From: Jannaschia sp. Os4
Lineage (GTDB): Bacteria; Pseudomonadota; Alphaproteobacteria; Rhodobacterales; Rhodobacteraceae
Direction of reading: 5' to 3'
Length of the DNA: 64,000 bases
Assembly: GCF_016820245.1 (NCBI RefSeq)
Contig: NZ_JAFCAR010000004.1
Coordinates: 372,001 to 436,000, forward strand
Of this stretch, positions 35,548 to 43,221 are shown piece after piece. Numbering within the stretch: the stretch's first letter is position 1; the number at the start of each line of letters is the position of its first letter. The notes beneath the pieces are model-generated. The model ran no database searches and had not been told where the DNA came from. It saw only the letters and a program-made list of their open reading frames with translations. A program made the translations under genes and the position numbers.

Positions 35548-36663
35548 TCAGGCGACCGCGAACTTCAGCAGCTTGATCGCCGCGAAGTCGCTCACGTCGC
35601 CGCCCACGCGCTTGGTCGCGTAGAACAGGACGTGGGGCTTGGCGCTGAACGGGTCGCGCAGGACGCGCAGGTCCGGGCGCTCGGCCACGGTGTAGCCCGC
35701 CGCGAAGTCGCCGAAGGCGATGGCCGTCGCGCCCGAGGCGATGTCCGGCATGTCCTCGCAGATCGTCACCGGGTAGCCCATCAGCCGCGAGGGCTCGCCC
35801 TGCTGGAGGCCGTCGGACCACAGGAAGCGGCCGTCGGCGTCCTTCATCTTCCGCACCGCGCCGGCGGTCTTGGAGTTCATGACGAAGGAGCCGTTCGCGC
35901 GGTAGCGCGCGCCCAGCGCGTAGACGAGGTCCACGATGGCGTCCGACGCGTCGATCGAGGCGAAGTCCCCGTCGACGCCGGTGGCGACGTAGCCGAGCGA
36001 GCCCCACGCCCACGCGGACTCCTCGACCGCCGGGTAGGTCAGGACGCCGGTCGGCTTGTCGACGCCGTCGCCGTTGATGAACGCGTCCGCCTCGGCGCGG
36101 GCGAACTTGTCCGCGATGCGCCCGGCCAGCCACGCCTCCACGTCGAAGGCCGCGTCGTCGAGCAGGCGCTGGGACGCCTTCGGCAGCGCCGACAGCTCGT
36201 GCAGCGGGATCGAGATGCGCTCGACCTGCGGCGCCTCCGTCTCGCCGAACGCATCGGTCTCCGTGGCCCAGCCCGCGCCCACGTCGGCCCGGTCCACGAG
36301 CACGTCGAACGAGGTCGCCTCGACGTTCACCACCGTCGCCACGCCGCGCAGGCTCGCCGCGCCGGTGAGCGTGGCGCGCACCGTGTCCGAGGTGACCGGA
36401 TCGACGAGGTAGCCCCCGTCGGCGGCCACGGAGGTCATGCCCTTGCCCTCCAGGCCGCGCAGGCCTTCCTCGTGGCCGTTGCGCAGGTAGGCGCCCATCG
36501 CCTTGCGGTGGGGCGTCTCCTCCTTCGCCGCGCCCGCCAGCATGGGCCGACGGCCCTTCGTCTCGATCGTCGTCATCCGCGTCTCCATCCCCTCACGGAA
36601 CTCCTTCATCTCGCTCACGAAGCCACTCAGCTCCCGCGCCACGTCGTCCATGCGTCTCTCCAT
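35548..36663 (-). CDS. g5: GTA major capsid protein, HK97 fold (g5)
   Basis: A 371-residue HK97-type capsid protein. An N-terminal helical scaffold-like part (M-D-D-V-A-R-E-L-S-G) is followed by the capsid domain, with G-G-Y-L-V-D-P near 100 and G-D-G-V-D-K-P-T-G-V-L near 205, both usual for this fold. Its N-terminal part is probably removed by the g4 protease. The start shares one base with the g4 stop (TGATG). About 190 bases without a gene follow before g6, a longer gap than elsewhere in the cluster. Confidence 0.95.
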   Translation of the reverse strand: MERRMDDVARELSGFVSEMKEFREGMETRMTTIETKGRRPMLAGAAKEETPHRKAMGAYLRNGHEEGLRGLEGKGMTSVAADGGYLVDPVTSDTVRATLTGAASLRGVATVVNVEATSFDVLVDRADVGAGWATETDAFGETEAPQVERISIPLHELSALPKASQRLLDDAAFDVEAWLAGRIADKFARAEADAFINGDGVDKPTGVLTYPAVEESAWAWGSLGYVATGVDGDFASIDASDAIVDLVYALGARYRANGSFVMNSKTAGAVRKMKDADGRFLWSDGLQQGEPSRLMGYPVTICEDMPDIASGATAIAFGDFAAGYTVAERPDLRVLRDPFSAKPHVLFYATKRVGGDVSDFAAIKLLKFAVA

Positions 36664-37178
36664 CACCGCAGCCACTCCCGACGGGCGGCGCGCAGCGCCT
36701 CCGCCACTCCGCGCGCCTCGGCCTTCGCCTCCGCCCGCGCCTCGCGCAGCATCGGGAAGGTCACCAGCGACACCTCCCAAAGCTCCACCTCCCGCAGGAT
36801 CCGGCGCCCCGCGCCGTCCCGCTCCGCCCGCTTCACGCGGTAGCCGATGCTCAGCCCGTCCAAGGCGCCCGCGCGCACCAGCGCGCCCGCCTCCCGCGCC
36901 TTCTCCACGCCCTCCAGCAGCCGCCCCTCGACCCGCAGGCCGCGCGCGTCCTCCGCCACCACGTCCCAGACGCCGATCACGCAGGCCGGGTCGTGCTGCC
37001 ACAGCATCTTCACGCTCTGGCCCTCGACGCTCATCCGCGCGAGGCAGTCCGCGAAGGCGCCCGGCGCCACCACGTCGCCGCCCCCGTCCTCCAGCCCGAA
37101 CAGGCTCGCGTGGCCCGACAGGCGCACGCCGTCGCAGACCACGCCCTCCACGGGCGCGGCCTTGGTCTCGATATCCAT
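36663..37178 (-). CDS. g4: GTA prohead protease, HK97 family (g4)
   Basis: A 171-residue serine protease that trims the capsid during maturation. The catalytic histidine H62 lies in L-W-Q-H-D and the serine S110 in L-D-G-L-S-I-G-Y, the two conserved stations of phage prohead proteases. TAGGAGA precedes the ATG at 37178. It directly precedes the capsid gene, overlapping it by one base. Confidence 0.95.
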   Translation of the reverse strand: MDIETKAAPVEGVVCDGVRLSGHASLFGLEDGGGDVVAPGAFADCLARMSVEGQSVKMLWQHDPACVIGVWDVVAEDARGLRVEGRLLEGVEKAREAGALVRAGALDGLSIGYRVKRAERDGAGRRILREVELWEVSLVTFPMLREARAEAKAEARGVAEALRAARREWLR

Positions 37179-37198
37179 GTCGATCTCCTATCCGCGCC

Positions 37199-37432
37199 TC
37201 ACAGCGCCACGAGGTACTTCACCCCCTGCGCGAGGATGGTCGCCACCACCCCCATCGCCGCCAGCCACAGCCGCTTCTCCAGCCGCTCCAGCCCGACCTC
37301 GATCCGCGCCAGCCGGAACTCCAGCCCCTCCCAGCGCTCCGCCAGCACCCGCTCGTTGGCGTCCATCCGCGCCTGCGCCGCGTCGAACGGGTCGTAGAGG
37401 AACCGCGACCCCGACCGCGCCTCCGCGGTCAC
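37199..37432 (-). CDS. g3.5: GTA small head-formation protein (g3.5)
   Basis: A 77-residue protein between portal and protease, matching the position and type of the small GTA gene called g3.5. It has a charged N-terminus, a coiled-coil-like middle (R-L-A-R-I-E-V-G-L-E-R-L-E) and a hydrophobic C-terminal segment (L-A-A-M-G-V-V-A-T-I-L-A). GTG at 37432 overlaps the g3 stop. It is probably needed for head assembly; its activity is unknown. Confidence 0.85.
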   Translation of the reverse strand: MTAEARSGSRFLYDPFDAAQARMDANERVLAERWEGLEFRLARIEVGLERLEKRLWLAAMGVVATILAQGVKYLVAL

Positions 37433-38493
37433 GACAGCCCCAAGAGCGAGCGCTTCTCGTCATCCGACAGGAAGGCCGCCCCCGCGATGCGCGCCCACTG
37501 CGCGTCCCGCTCCGCCGACAGCGCCGGCACCCGGTCCATGTCCACCGCGAGCGTCGCCCCCAGGAACCCCGACAGCCCCGCCCAGGCCTTGTTCGCCAAG
37601 GGCAGCACCGTCAGCCGGTAGAACGCCCGGTTCGCCTCGGCGTAGTTGGCGTAGGTCGCGTCGCCGGGGATGCCCAGCAGCATCGGCGGCACCCCGAACG
37701 CCATCGCGATCTCGCGCGCCGCCGCCTCCTTCGTCGTCCGGAACTCCATGTCCGACGGCGAGAACCCCATCGCCTTCCAGTCGAGCCCCCCCTCCAGGAG
37801 CATCGGACGCCCGGCGTTGCGCGCGCCTTGGTGATGCGCCTCGATCTCCGCGGACAGACGGTCGAACTGCTCGGGCGTCAGCGCCTCGCCGCCCACCACG
37901 ATCGCGCCCGAGGGCCGCGCCGCGTTGTCCAAGAGCCCCTTGGTCCACCGCGAGGCCGCGTCGTGCACCTCCACGGCGCTCGCCGCCGCCGCCATCGGCG
38001 ACAGCCCGTAGTGGTCGTCCGTCGGGTGGAACAGCCGCAGGTGGCACACCGCCTCGACGCCGAAGCGGTGTGCCGTGCCGCCCACCCGGTAGTCGTAGCC
38101 CACCGGCCACCCGTCCTCGCCCGGCACCACCGACATCCGGTCCGAGCGCAGCACGTGCAGCTCCCGCTGCCCCTCCACGCCCTCGACGTAGCCGTCCCCC
38201 GTCAGCAGCATCTGCCCCAGCAGCGCCTCGACGAACGCCGTCCCGTCCTGCGCCGCGTTTGGCCGCGCCAGCAGCTCCAGCACCGGGTGCGCGTCCATCC
38301 CGTCGCAGCGCACCGGCAGCGCGGCCGCCGCCTCCGCGATCATCCGCACCGCGCGGAAGCCCACCGGGTTCTCCTCGAAGCCCCGCCGGGTCAGCGTCGC
38401 GCTGTCCCGCGCGGCCCAGACCGAGCGCCCGCCATAGGACTGCACCCGCGCCGCCGAGGCCTTCGCCTCGGGCGCCTTCAACCATCCGAACAT
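37429..38493 (-). CDS. g3: GTA portal protein (g3)
   Basis: A 354-residue HK97-family portal protein forming the ring through which DNA enters the head. Typical segments: M-F-G-W-L-K at the start, G-F-R-A-V-R-M-I-A-E-A near 45-55, and G-I-P-G-D-A-T-Y-A-N-Y-A-E-A-N-R-A-F-Y near 275-293. AAGGAGG precedes the start at 38493. The 113-base gap upstream, between g2 and g3, holds a pair of hairpin repeats. Confidence 0.95.
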   Translation of the reverse strand: MFGWLKAPEAKASAARVQSYGGRSVWAARDSATLTRRGFEENPVGFRAVRMIAEAAAALPVRCDGMDAHPVLELLARPNAAQDGTAFVEALLGQMLLTGDGYVEGVEGQRELHVLRSDRMSVVPGEDGWPVGYDYRVGGTAHRFGVEAVCHLRLFHPTDDHYGLSPMAAAASAVEVHDAASRWTKGLLDNAARPSGAIVVGGEALTPEQFDRLSAEIEAHHQGARNAGRPMLLEGGLDWKAMGFSPSDMEFRTTKEAAAREIAMAFGVPPMLLGIPGDATYANYAEANRAFYRLTVLPLANKAWAGLSGFLGATLAVDMDRVPALSAERDAQWARIAGAAFLSDDEKRSLLGLS

Positions 38494-38517
38494 GCCGCCT
38501 CCTTCGGGCCAAGGCCC

Positions 38518-38540
38518 CCGTAGGGTGGGTGAATCCCACC
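38518..38540. repeat. palindromic intergenic repeat, unit 1 (g2-g3 gap)
   Basis: CCGTAGGGTGGGTGAATCCCACC: the GTGGG and CCCAC arms enclose a short TGAAT loop. A closely related unit lies 36 bases along, at 38554. Such GTAGGGTGGG hairpins resemble dispersed intergenic elements that I recall from other Rhodobacterales genomes. It is placed inside the GTA operon. Confidence 0.6.
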
Positions 38541-38553
38541 GTCCCACCGATTT

Positions 38554-38577
38554 CCGTAGGGTGGGCGAAAGCCCACG
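38554..38577. repeat. palindromic intergenic repeat, unit 2 (g2-g3 gap)
   Basis: CCGTAGGGTGGGCGAAAGCCCACG: GTGGGC and GCCCAC form a stem with a GAAA tetraloop. It shares its first 12 bases with unit 1. The two units almost fill the gap between the terminase and portal genes. Confidence 0.65.
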
Positions 38578-38606
38578 CGCGCCGCGTCACCGTCCCGGCG
38601 CCGCCG

Positions 38607-39980
38607 TCACAGCACCCGCGCCCGCGGCCCCGCCCCGCGCCCCGCCAGCACCAACTCCCACAGCGCCCAGACCAGCGCGTCGACCCGGTCGGGCGACCCG
38701 CCCCCGCGCCAGCCCGCCACGGTCATCCGGCACATCTGGTCCTCCAGAAGCCCCAGCCCCCGGCCATGCCGGACCCGCCCCCGCTCGTAGAGCGCGGCCA
38801 CCGGCTCGGCGCGGGCGGCCTTGCCGACCCGCGCCGTCACCTTCCGGTAGGACACCTCCGGCGCCACCTGCCGCAGCACCGCCTCGACCATGTCGCCGCC
38901 TTGGTTGCCCTCGGCAACGACCCGGCTCGCGCCCCATCGCGCATAGACCCGCGCCACCGCCCGCGCCCATTCCGAGGGCGAAGACGCCGCCACCGTCGCG
39001 TCCTCCAAGACCCAAGCCGTCCCGTCGGGCCCGAGCCCGACCACCACGATGCCCGTCTCGTCGCCCCCGGCGGTCACCGCCGGGTCCACCCCGACGACCA
39101 CCCGGTCCATCTCCGGCACCTCGTCCGCCCGGCACGCCTCCAGCATGGCCGTCGTCCACAGCGCGCCCTCCACGTCCTCCAGAAGCACGCCGTCCAGTTC
39201 CTGGCGCCCCATCCGCGTCCCCGCGAACCGTGCCTCGACCTCCTCCAGGAACCCGCGCGCCAGATGGGCCGCGTTGTCCCGCGTCGTCGCGTGAGTCGTC
39301 ACCGTCGTGTCCCGCCCGAGGATGCCCTTGAGGACCGGCACGTTCTTCGGCGTCGTCGTGACCACCGCGCGGGGGTCGTCCCCCAGCCGCAGGCAGAACT
39401 GCAGCATGTCCCACGCCGCTTGGCCCTCTCGCCACTTCGCCAGCTCGTCGCACCACGCCGCGTCGAACTGCGGCCCGCGCATCGCCTCCGGCTCGTGGGC
39501 GCTGAAGCACTGCGCCTCCGCCCCGTTGGGCCAGACCAGCTTGCGCTGCCCCGACACCCAGCGCGGTCGCCGGTCCGGCGGCGAGCAGGCGAGGATGCCC
39601 GACTCCCCGAACACCATCACGTCGCGCGCCTGATCGTAGGTCTCGCCGACCAAGGCGACGCGGGCGGCGCGGCCGCCGTCCCACGGCCGCGCCCCCTCGA
39701 CCTGGGCGCGGACCCATTCGGCCCCGGCGCGGGTCTTGCCCGCCCCGCGCCCGCCCAGCGCCACCCATGTCCGCCAGTCGCCCTCCGGCGCCAACTGATG
39801 CGGCGCCGCCCAGAACTCCCACAGGTAGGGCAGCGCCATCAGCGCGTTGTCCGTCAGCGAGTCGACGAACGTGTCACGCGCCTCCGCCGACCTCGAGGCG
39901 AGCGATCTTGCGCCGAACCTCGTCCCGGGCCGCCGAAAGGTCGATCCCGCCCCCGCCGGTGCGTTGCTTCCATTCGTCAC
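38607..39980 (-). CDS. g2: GTA large terminase subunit (g2)
   Basis: A terminase of up to 457 residues that packages DNA. The ATPase Walker A is G-G-R-G-A-G-K-T (76-83), the Walker-B-like region is D-A-A-W-C-D-E-L, and the nuclease half has V-G-V-D-P-A and C-terminal S-P-D-R-V-D-A-L. The GTG at 39980 keeps the conserved segment S-L-T-D-N-A-L-M-A-L-P-Y-L-W-E-F-W but lies 107 bases inside g1. The only later ATG (39839) would remove half of that segment. The start is therefore uncertain, while the gene itself is clear. Confidence 0.9.
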   Translation of the reverse strand: MTNGSNAPAGAGSTFRRPGTRFGARSLASRSAEARDTFVDSLTDNALMALPYLWEFWAAPHQLAPEGDWRTWVALGGRGAGKTRAGAEWVRAQVEGARPWDGGRAARVALVGETYDQARDVMVFGESGILACSPPDRRPRWVSGQRKLVWPNGAEAQCFSAHEPEAMRGPQFDAAWCDELAKWREGQAAWDMLQFCLRLGDDPRAVVTTTPKNVPVLKGILGRDTTVTTHATTRDNAAHLARGFLEEVEARFAGTRMGRQELDGVLLEDVEGALWTTAMLEACRADEVPEMDRVVVGVDPAVTAGGDETGIVVVGLGPDGTAWVLEDATVAASSPSEWARAVARVYARWGASRVVAEGNQGGDMVEAVLRQVAPEVSYRKVTARVGKAARAEPVAALYERGRVRHGRGLGLLEDQMCRMTVAGWRGGGSPDRVDALVWALWELVLAGRGAGPRARVL

Positions 39981-40263
39981 GCGCCCGCGCCTCCTGATCG
40001 ATCACCGTCGAAAGGGTCTTGGAGGCGGCCGCCATGTCGGCGGCGATCTCCTTGACCTCCTGCTTCAGCGAGGCCGCATCCGGCCCCTCCATGCGCTCGC
40101 GCAGCCGCGCCACCGCGTCGTGCAGCGCCGCGCAGGTGCCCCCGAACGCGGCCTTCGCCATGTCGAGGGTCGTCACCTCCTGCGGTGCGCCGTTATGCGC
40201 GTCGAACGCGCCCATCTCCGCGACCCGATCCTCGGGGGCGGCCGTCTCCATCTTGGTTTCCAT
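39874..40263 (-). CDS. g1: GTA small terminase subunit (g1)
   Basis: A 129-residue, mostly helical protein in the first position of the GTA cluster, where the small terminase subunit is encoded. It contains M-G-A-F-D-A-H-N-G and a long helical region rich in K, E and A. It would bind DNA and regulate packaging, though GTA packaging is largely non-specific. The ATG at 40263 has a second in-frame ATG four codons later. Upstream lies the GTA control region. Confidence 0.82.
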   Translation of the reverse strand: METKMETAAPEDRVAEMGAFDAHNGAPQEVTTLDMAKAAFGGTCAALHDAVARLRERMEGPDAASLKQEVKEIAADMAAASKTLSTVIDQEARARDEWKQRTGGGGIDLSAARDEVRRKIARLEVGGGA

Positions 40264-40404
40264 GGTCGTAAGCTCCGGTTCACACGGCCCGCGTGCCCGG
40301 TCCGAAACGGGAAACGGGGCGTGACCCCCTCAGGTCGCCGCCCCGTTCGCCCAGTTCGTCCAGCTTGACCAAAGGTGTCCTGTCGAGCGTACGGTCGATC
40401 AACC

Positions 40405-40435
40405 CCCGATTTCGCCGCCTCGGCCGGAAATCGGG
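40405..40435. promoter_or_regulatory. compound hairpin in the GTA leader
   Basis: CCCGATTTC (40405-40413) pairs with GAAATCGGG (40427-40435). The loop itself can fold by GCCG and CGGC (40414-40417 and 40421-40424). It lies about 140-170 bases before g1, probably within the transcribed leader, and could be an attenuator or regulator site. Confidence 0.5.
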
Positions 40436-40662
40436 CAAGTGTCTCGTTTCAAGGTATAATCTCGGCGGGGGCGACCGCTCGACACGCCGGACCGATCCCC
40501 GGTTCCGTGCCTACCTGCGCCGGAATCGCCTTGGTCCGAGTCGTTCGCGCCGTGTCGGGCCTGCGCATCGCGGCGATGGGCGATCGGAAGAATCCACCAC
40601 GCCGCCGGGGTTGACGACGGCGCGGTGGACCCGCCTACACCTGCCGTCCGAGCCGATGCAGA

Positions 40663-40679
40663 CATCGGTTCAACCGATG
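40663..40679. promoter_or_regulatory. perfect palindrome upstream of the GTA cluster
   Basis: CATCGGTT and AACCGATG are perfect 8-base arms around a single C. It lies 70 bases after the mltG stop and 400 bases before g1. The short dyad is typical of a dimeric repressor or activator site. No known consensus is matched. Confidence 0.45.
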
Positions 40680-40748
40680 CCGCAGTGCAGCGTTCCAATC
40701 TCCACCGCGACAAATCGTCAATCAACCCAAGGTTTTAGGCGTCGTTTC

Positions 40749-41906
40749 TCACCCGCCGTCCCGTTGTGCCTCGATGGCGCGCCAGATCGCGACGTTGGCG
40801 TTGTGCTCCGCCAAGGTCTCCGCGAACGCATGGCCCCCGGTGCCGTCGGCGACGAAGAACAGCAGGTCCGTCTCCTCGGGATCCAGCGCCGCCCGCAGGC
40901 TCGCCGCGCTGGGGTTGGCGATGGGCGTCGGCGGGAGGCCCGGAATCACGTAGGTGTTCCAAGGCGTTGCCGCCCTCAGCTCCGATTGCCGGATGCCCCG
41001 GCCCAACGGCCCGCGCCCCTCGGTGATCCCGTAGATGACGGTCGGGTCGGTCTGCAGCCGCATCCCTTGGTTCAGCCGGTTCACGAACACCGACGCCACC
41101 GTCCGCCGCTCCTCGGGGACGCCCGTCTCCTTCTCGATGATGCTGGCGAGGATCAGCGCCTCCTCCGGCGTCTCCACCGGCAGCCCCGGCTCCCGGTCCG
41201 CCCACGCCTCCGCGAGGATGCGCTCCTGCGCCGACACCATCCGCGCCACCAGCGCCCCGCGCTCGGACCCGCGCTCCACCTCGTAGGTGTCCGGCGCCAT
41301 CGCCCCCTCGGCGGGCACCTCAGGCGCCTCGCCCGTCAGGAAGTCCGCCGCCTTCAGCGCCTCCACCACCTCCCACGAGGTCAGGCCCGGCGCCACCTGC
41401 ACCCGCCACGTGATCGGCACGCCGCGCTCGACCAGCGCTTGGTATTCGGCGGGAACCTCGTCCACGCCCGGCTGGAACGTCGCCACCTCGACGGGCTCGT
41501 CCTGCCCCGGCACCCGCTCCCGCGCCCGGATCTCCGGTCCGCGCTGGCGCACCACGTAGGTGACCGTGAAGGGCCGCACCGACGGCCCACCCGAGGTCAG
41601 GATGTCCAGCACCTCCGGCATCGAGGCGCCCGGCGGGATCTCGTAGGTGCCGAACTTCAGGTCGGACGCCCGGCCCGCGTAGTTCGCGCCGACGCGGAAC
41701 ACCGGCGCGTCCGTCACGATCCCCTTCTCCGCCAAGCGGTTGGACACCGCCCGCATCGAGTCGCCGCGCGCCACCTCGAAGAAGGCCGCCTCGTCCAGCG
41801 GGCCCGGCGCCGCCCACCGGGACTTGCCCAGCTCGACCAAGCCGATCACCACCACGATCATCACGATCGCCAACGTCAGCACGTTGGCCGCGAGATGCTT
41901 CCACAT
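40749..41906 (-). CDS. mltG: endolytic murein transglycosylase MltG
   Basis: A 385-residue inner-membrane enzyme that cuts nascent glycan strands and sets their length. It has one N-terminal membrane helix (about 7-28), a LysM-like region near 45-100, and the YceG/MltG catalytic domain with the glutamate in L-A-S-I-I-E-K-E-T-G (about 225-235), followed by N-R-L-N-Q-G-M-R-L-Q-T-D-P-T-V-I-Y-G. It lies 12 bases after fabF on the same strand, the usual fabF-mltG pair of alphaproteobacteria. Confidence 0.96.
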   Translation of the reverse strand: MWKHLAANVLTLAIVMIVVVIGLVELGKSRWAAPGPLDEAAFFEVARGDSMRAVSNRLAEKGIVTDAPVFRVGANYAGRASDLKFGTYEIPPGASMPEVLDILTSGGPSVRPFTVTYVVRQRGPEIRARERVPGQDEPVEVATFQPGVDEVPAEYQALVERGVPITWRVQVAPGLTSWEVVEALKAADFLTGEAPEVPAEGAMAPDTYEVERGSERGALVARMVSAQERILAEAWADREPGLPVETPEEALILASIIEKETGVPEERRTVASVFVNRLNQGMRLQTDPTVIYGITEGRGPLGRGIRQSELRAATPWNTYVIPGLPPTPIANPSAASLRAALDPEETDLLFFVADGTGGHAFAETLAEHNANVAIWRAIEAQRDGG

Positions 41907-41918
41907 CCGTCTAGGTCC

Positions 41919-43181
41919 CTACTCCGCCCGTCCCATCACGAGGCAGGCGTTGGTACCCCCGAACCCGAAGGAGTTCGACAGCGCCACGTCGATGGACCTA
42001 CGCTCGGCGGCATTCGGCGCGAGGCGCATCTTCGTCTCCGCCGCCGCCCCCTCGGGCGCGTCGAGGTTCAGCGTCGGCGGCGCCACCCCGTCGCGCATCG
42101 CGAGGATGCAGAAGATCGCCTCCACCGCGCCCGCAGCACCGAGCAGGTGCCCGATCGCCGACTTGGTCGAGGACATCGTCGTCCCCTCGGCGTGCTCGCC
42201 CAGCACCCGCTCCACCGCGCCGAGCTCGATCGTGTCCGCCATGGTCGAGGTGCCGTGCGCGTTGACGTAGTCCACGTGGCTCCCGTCCATCCCGGCCCGC
42301 GCCAGCGCGGCGCGCATCGCCCGCTCCGCGCCCTCGTGGTCGGGCGGCGGCGCGGTGATGTGGTGCGCGTCGCCCGACATCCCGTAGCCCAGCACCTCGG
42401 CGAGGATCGTGGCCCCCCGCGCCTTCGCTCGCTCGTACTCCTCCAGCACGAGCACCCCCGCGCCCTCGCCCATCACGAACCCGTCGCGGCCCGCGTCCCA
42501 CGGGCGCGAGGCCGTCTCCGGCGCGTCCCCGAACCCGGTCGACAGCGCCTTGCACGCGTTGAAGCCCGCGATGCCCAGCTCGCAGATCGGCGCCTCGGCC
42601 CCGCCCGCGACCATCACGTCGGCGTCGCCCAGCATGATCATCCGGGCCGCGTCCCCGATGGCGTGGGTGCCCGTCGCGCAGGCCGTCACCGGGGCGTGGT
42701 TCGGCCCCTTGTAGCCGTACCGGATGCTCACCTGCCCCGACACGAGGTTGATCAGCGCGGCCGGGATGAAGAACGGCGACACCCGCCGCGGCCCGCGGTC
42801 GCGCAGCAGGAGCGTCGTGTCCTGGATCGTGCCGAGCCCCCCGATGCCCGAGCCGATCATCACGCCGACCCGCTCCTTCTCGGCGGTGGAAAGGTCGCCC
42901 AGCCCCGCGTCGCGGATCGCCATCTCGGCAGCGGCCACGCCGTAGAGGATGAAGTCATCGACCTTGCGCTGGTCCTTCGCGTCCATCCACTCGTCCGCGA
43001 CGAAGGCGCCCTCGCCCTCCGTCGGCACTTGGCAGGCATAGGTCGTCGCGAGGTGCGCGGCGTCGAACCGCGTGATCGGCCCCGCGCCGGACGCGCCGTC
43101 GATCAGGCGGGCCCACGTGGCCTCCACCCCAGAGGCGAGCGGGGAGACCATCCCCAATCCGGTGACGACGACGCGGCGCAT
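41919..43181 (-). CDS. fabF: beta-ketoacyl-ACP synthase II
   Basis: A 420-residue condensing enzyme elongating acyl-ACP with malonyl-ACP. The active-site cysteine is C168 in V-T-A-C-A-T-G-T-H, and the two histidines are in N-A-H-G-T-S-T (about 309) and I-G-H-L-L-G-A-A-G (about 345). GGAGGAG precedes the start at 43181. The acyl carrier protein gene usually upstream of fabF is missing; a serine hydrolase gene occupies that place. It is in an operon with mltG. Confidence 0.97.
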   Translation of the reverse strand: MRRVVVTGLGMVSPLASGVEATWARLIDGASGAGPITRFDAAHLATTYACQVPTEGEGAFVADEWMDAKDQRKVDDFILYGVAAAEMAIRDAGLGDLSTAEKERVGVMIGSGIGGLGTIQDTTLLLRDRGPRRVSPFFIPAALINLVSGQVSIRYGYKGPNHAPVTACATGTHAIGDAARMIMLGDADVMVAGGAEAPICELGIAGFNACKALSTGFGDAPETASRPWDAGRDGFVMGEGAGVLVLEEYERAKARGATILAEVLGYGMSGDAHHITAPPPDHEGAERAMRAALARAGMDGSHVDYVNAHGTSTMADTIELGAVERVLGEHAEGTTMSSTKSAIGHLLGAAGAVEAIFCILAMRDGVAPPTLNLDAPEGAAAETKMRLAPNAAERRSIDVALSNSFGFGGTNACLVMGRAE

Positions 43182-43221
43182 GGCATTCTCCTCCAACCCG
43201 GGCGGCAGATAGGACGCGGGG

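Larger units (their letters stand above)
26699..40263 (-). mobile_element. complete Rhodobacter-type gene transfer agent (GTA) structural cluster
   Basis: A 13.6-kb minus-strand operon holding all expected structural genes in RcGTA order: g1, g2, g3, g3.5, g4, g5, g6, g7, g8, g9, g10, g10.1, g11, g12, g13, g14, g15. Genes are intact and mostly joined by ATGA or GTGA overlaps. There is no integrase, repressor, replication gene, lysis gene or attachment-site repeat, which separates a GTA from a prophage. Such clusters make small phage-like particles that package host DNA. Lysis and release genes and regulators (for example GafA) are normally encoded elsewhere and are absent here. Confidence 0.97.
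40264..40748. other. intergenic region between mltG and the GTA cluster (GTA upstream control region)
   Basis: A 485-base gene-free region between the mltG stop and g1. It is less GC-rich than its surroundings and should hold the GTA promoter, read on the minus strand. It contains a strong compound hairpin (40405-40435) and a short perfect palindrome (40663-40679). The plus strand also has TATAAT near 40453, with no matching gene on that strand. No coding sequence with a ribosome site was found. In Rhodobacter the GTA promoter is activated by GafA, but I do not know its binding sequence well enough to mark it. Confidence 0.7.

Noticed and set aside
26699..40263. Prophage
   Set aside because: No integrase, repressor, replication or lysis genes and no flanking direct repeats; gene order is that of a gene transfer agent.
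40440..40470. TATAAT on the plus strand upstream of g1 as the GTA promoter
   Set aside because: It points away from g1 and no gene lies on that strand; probably chance in a less GC-rich stretch.
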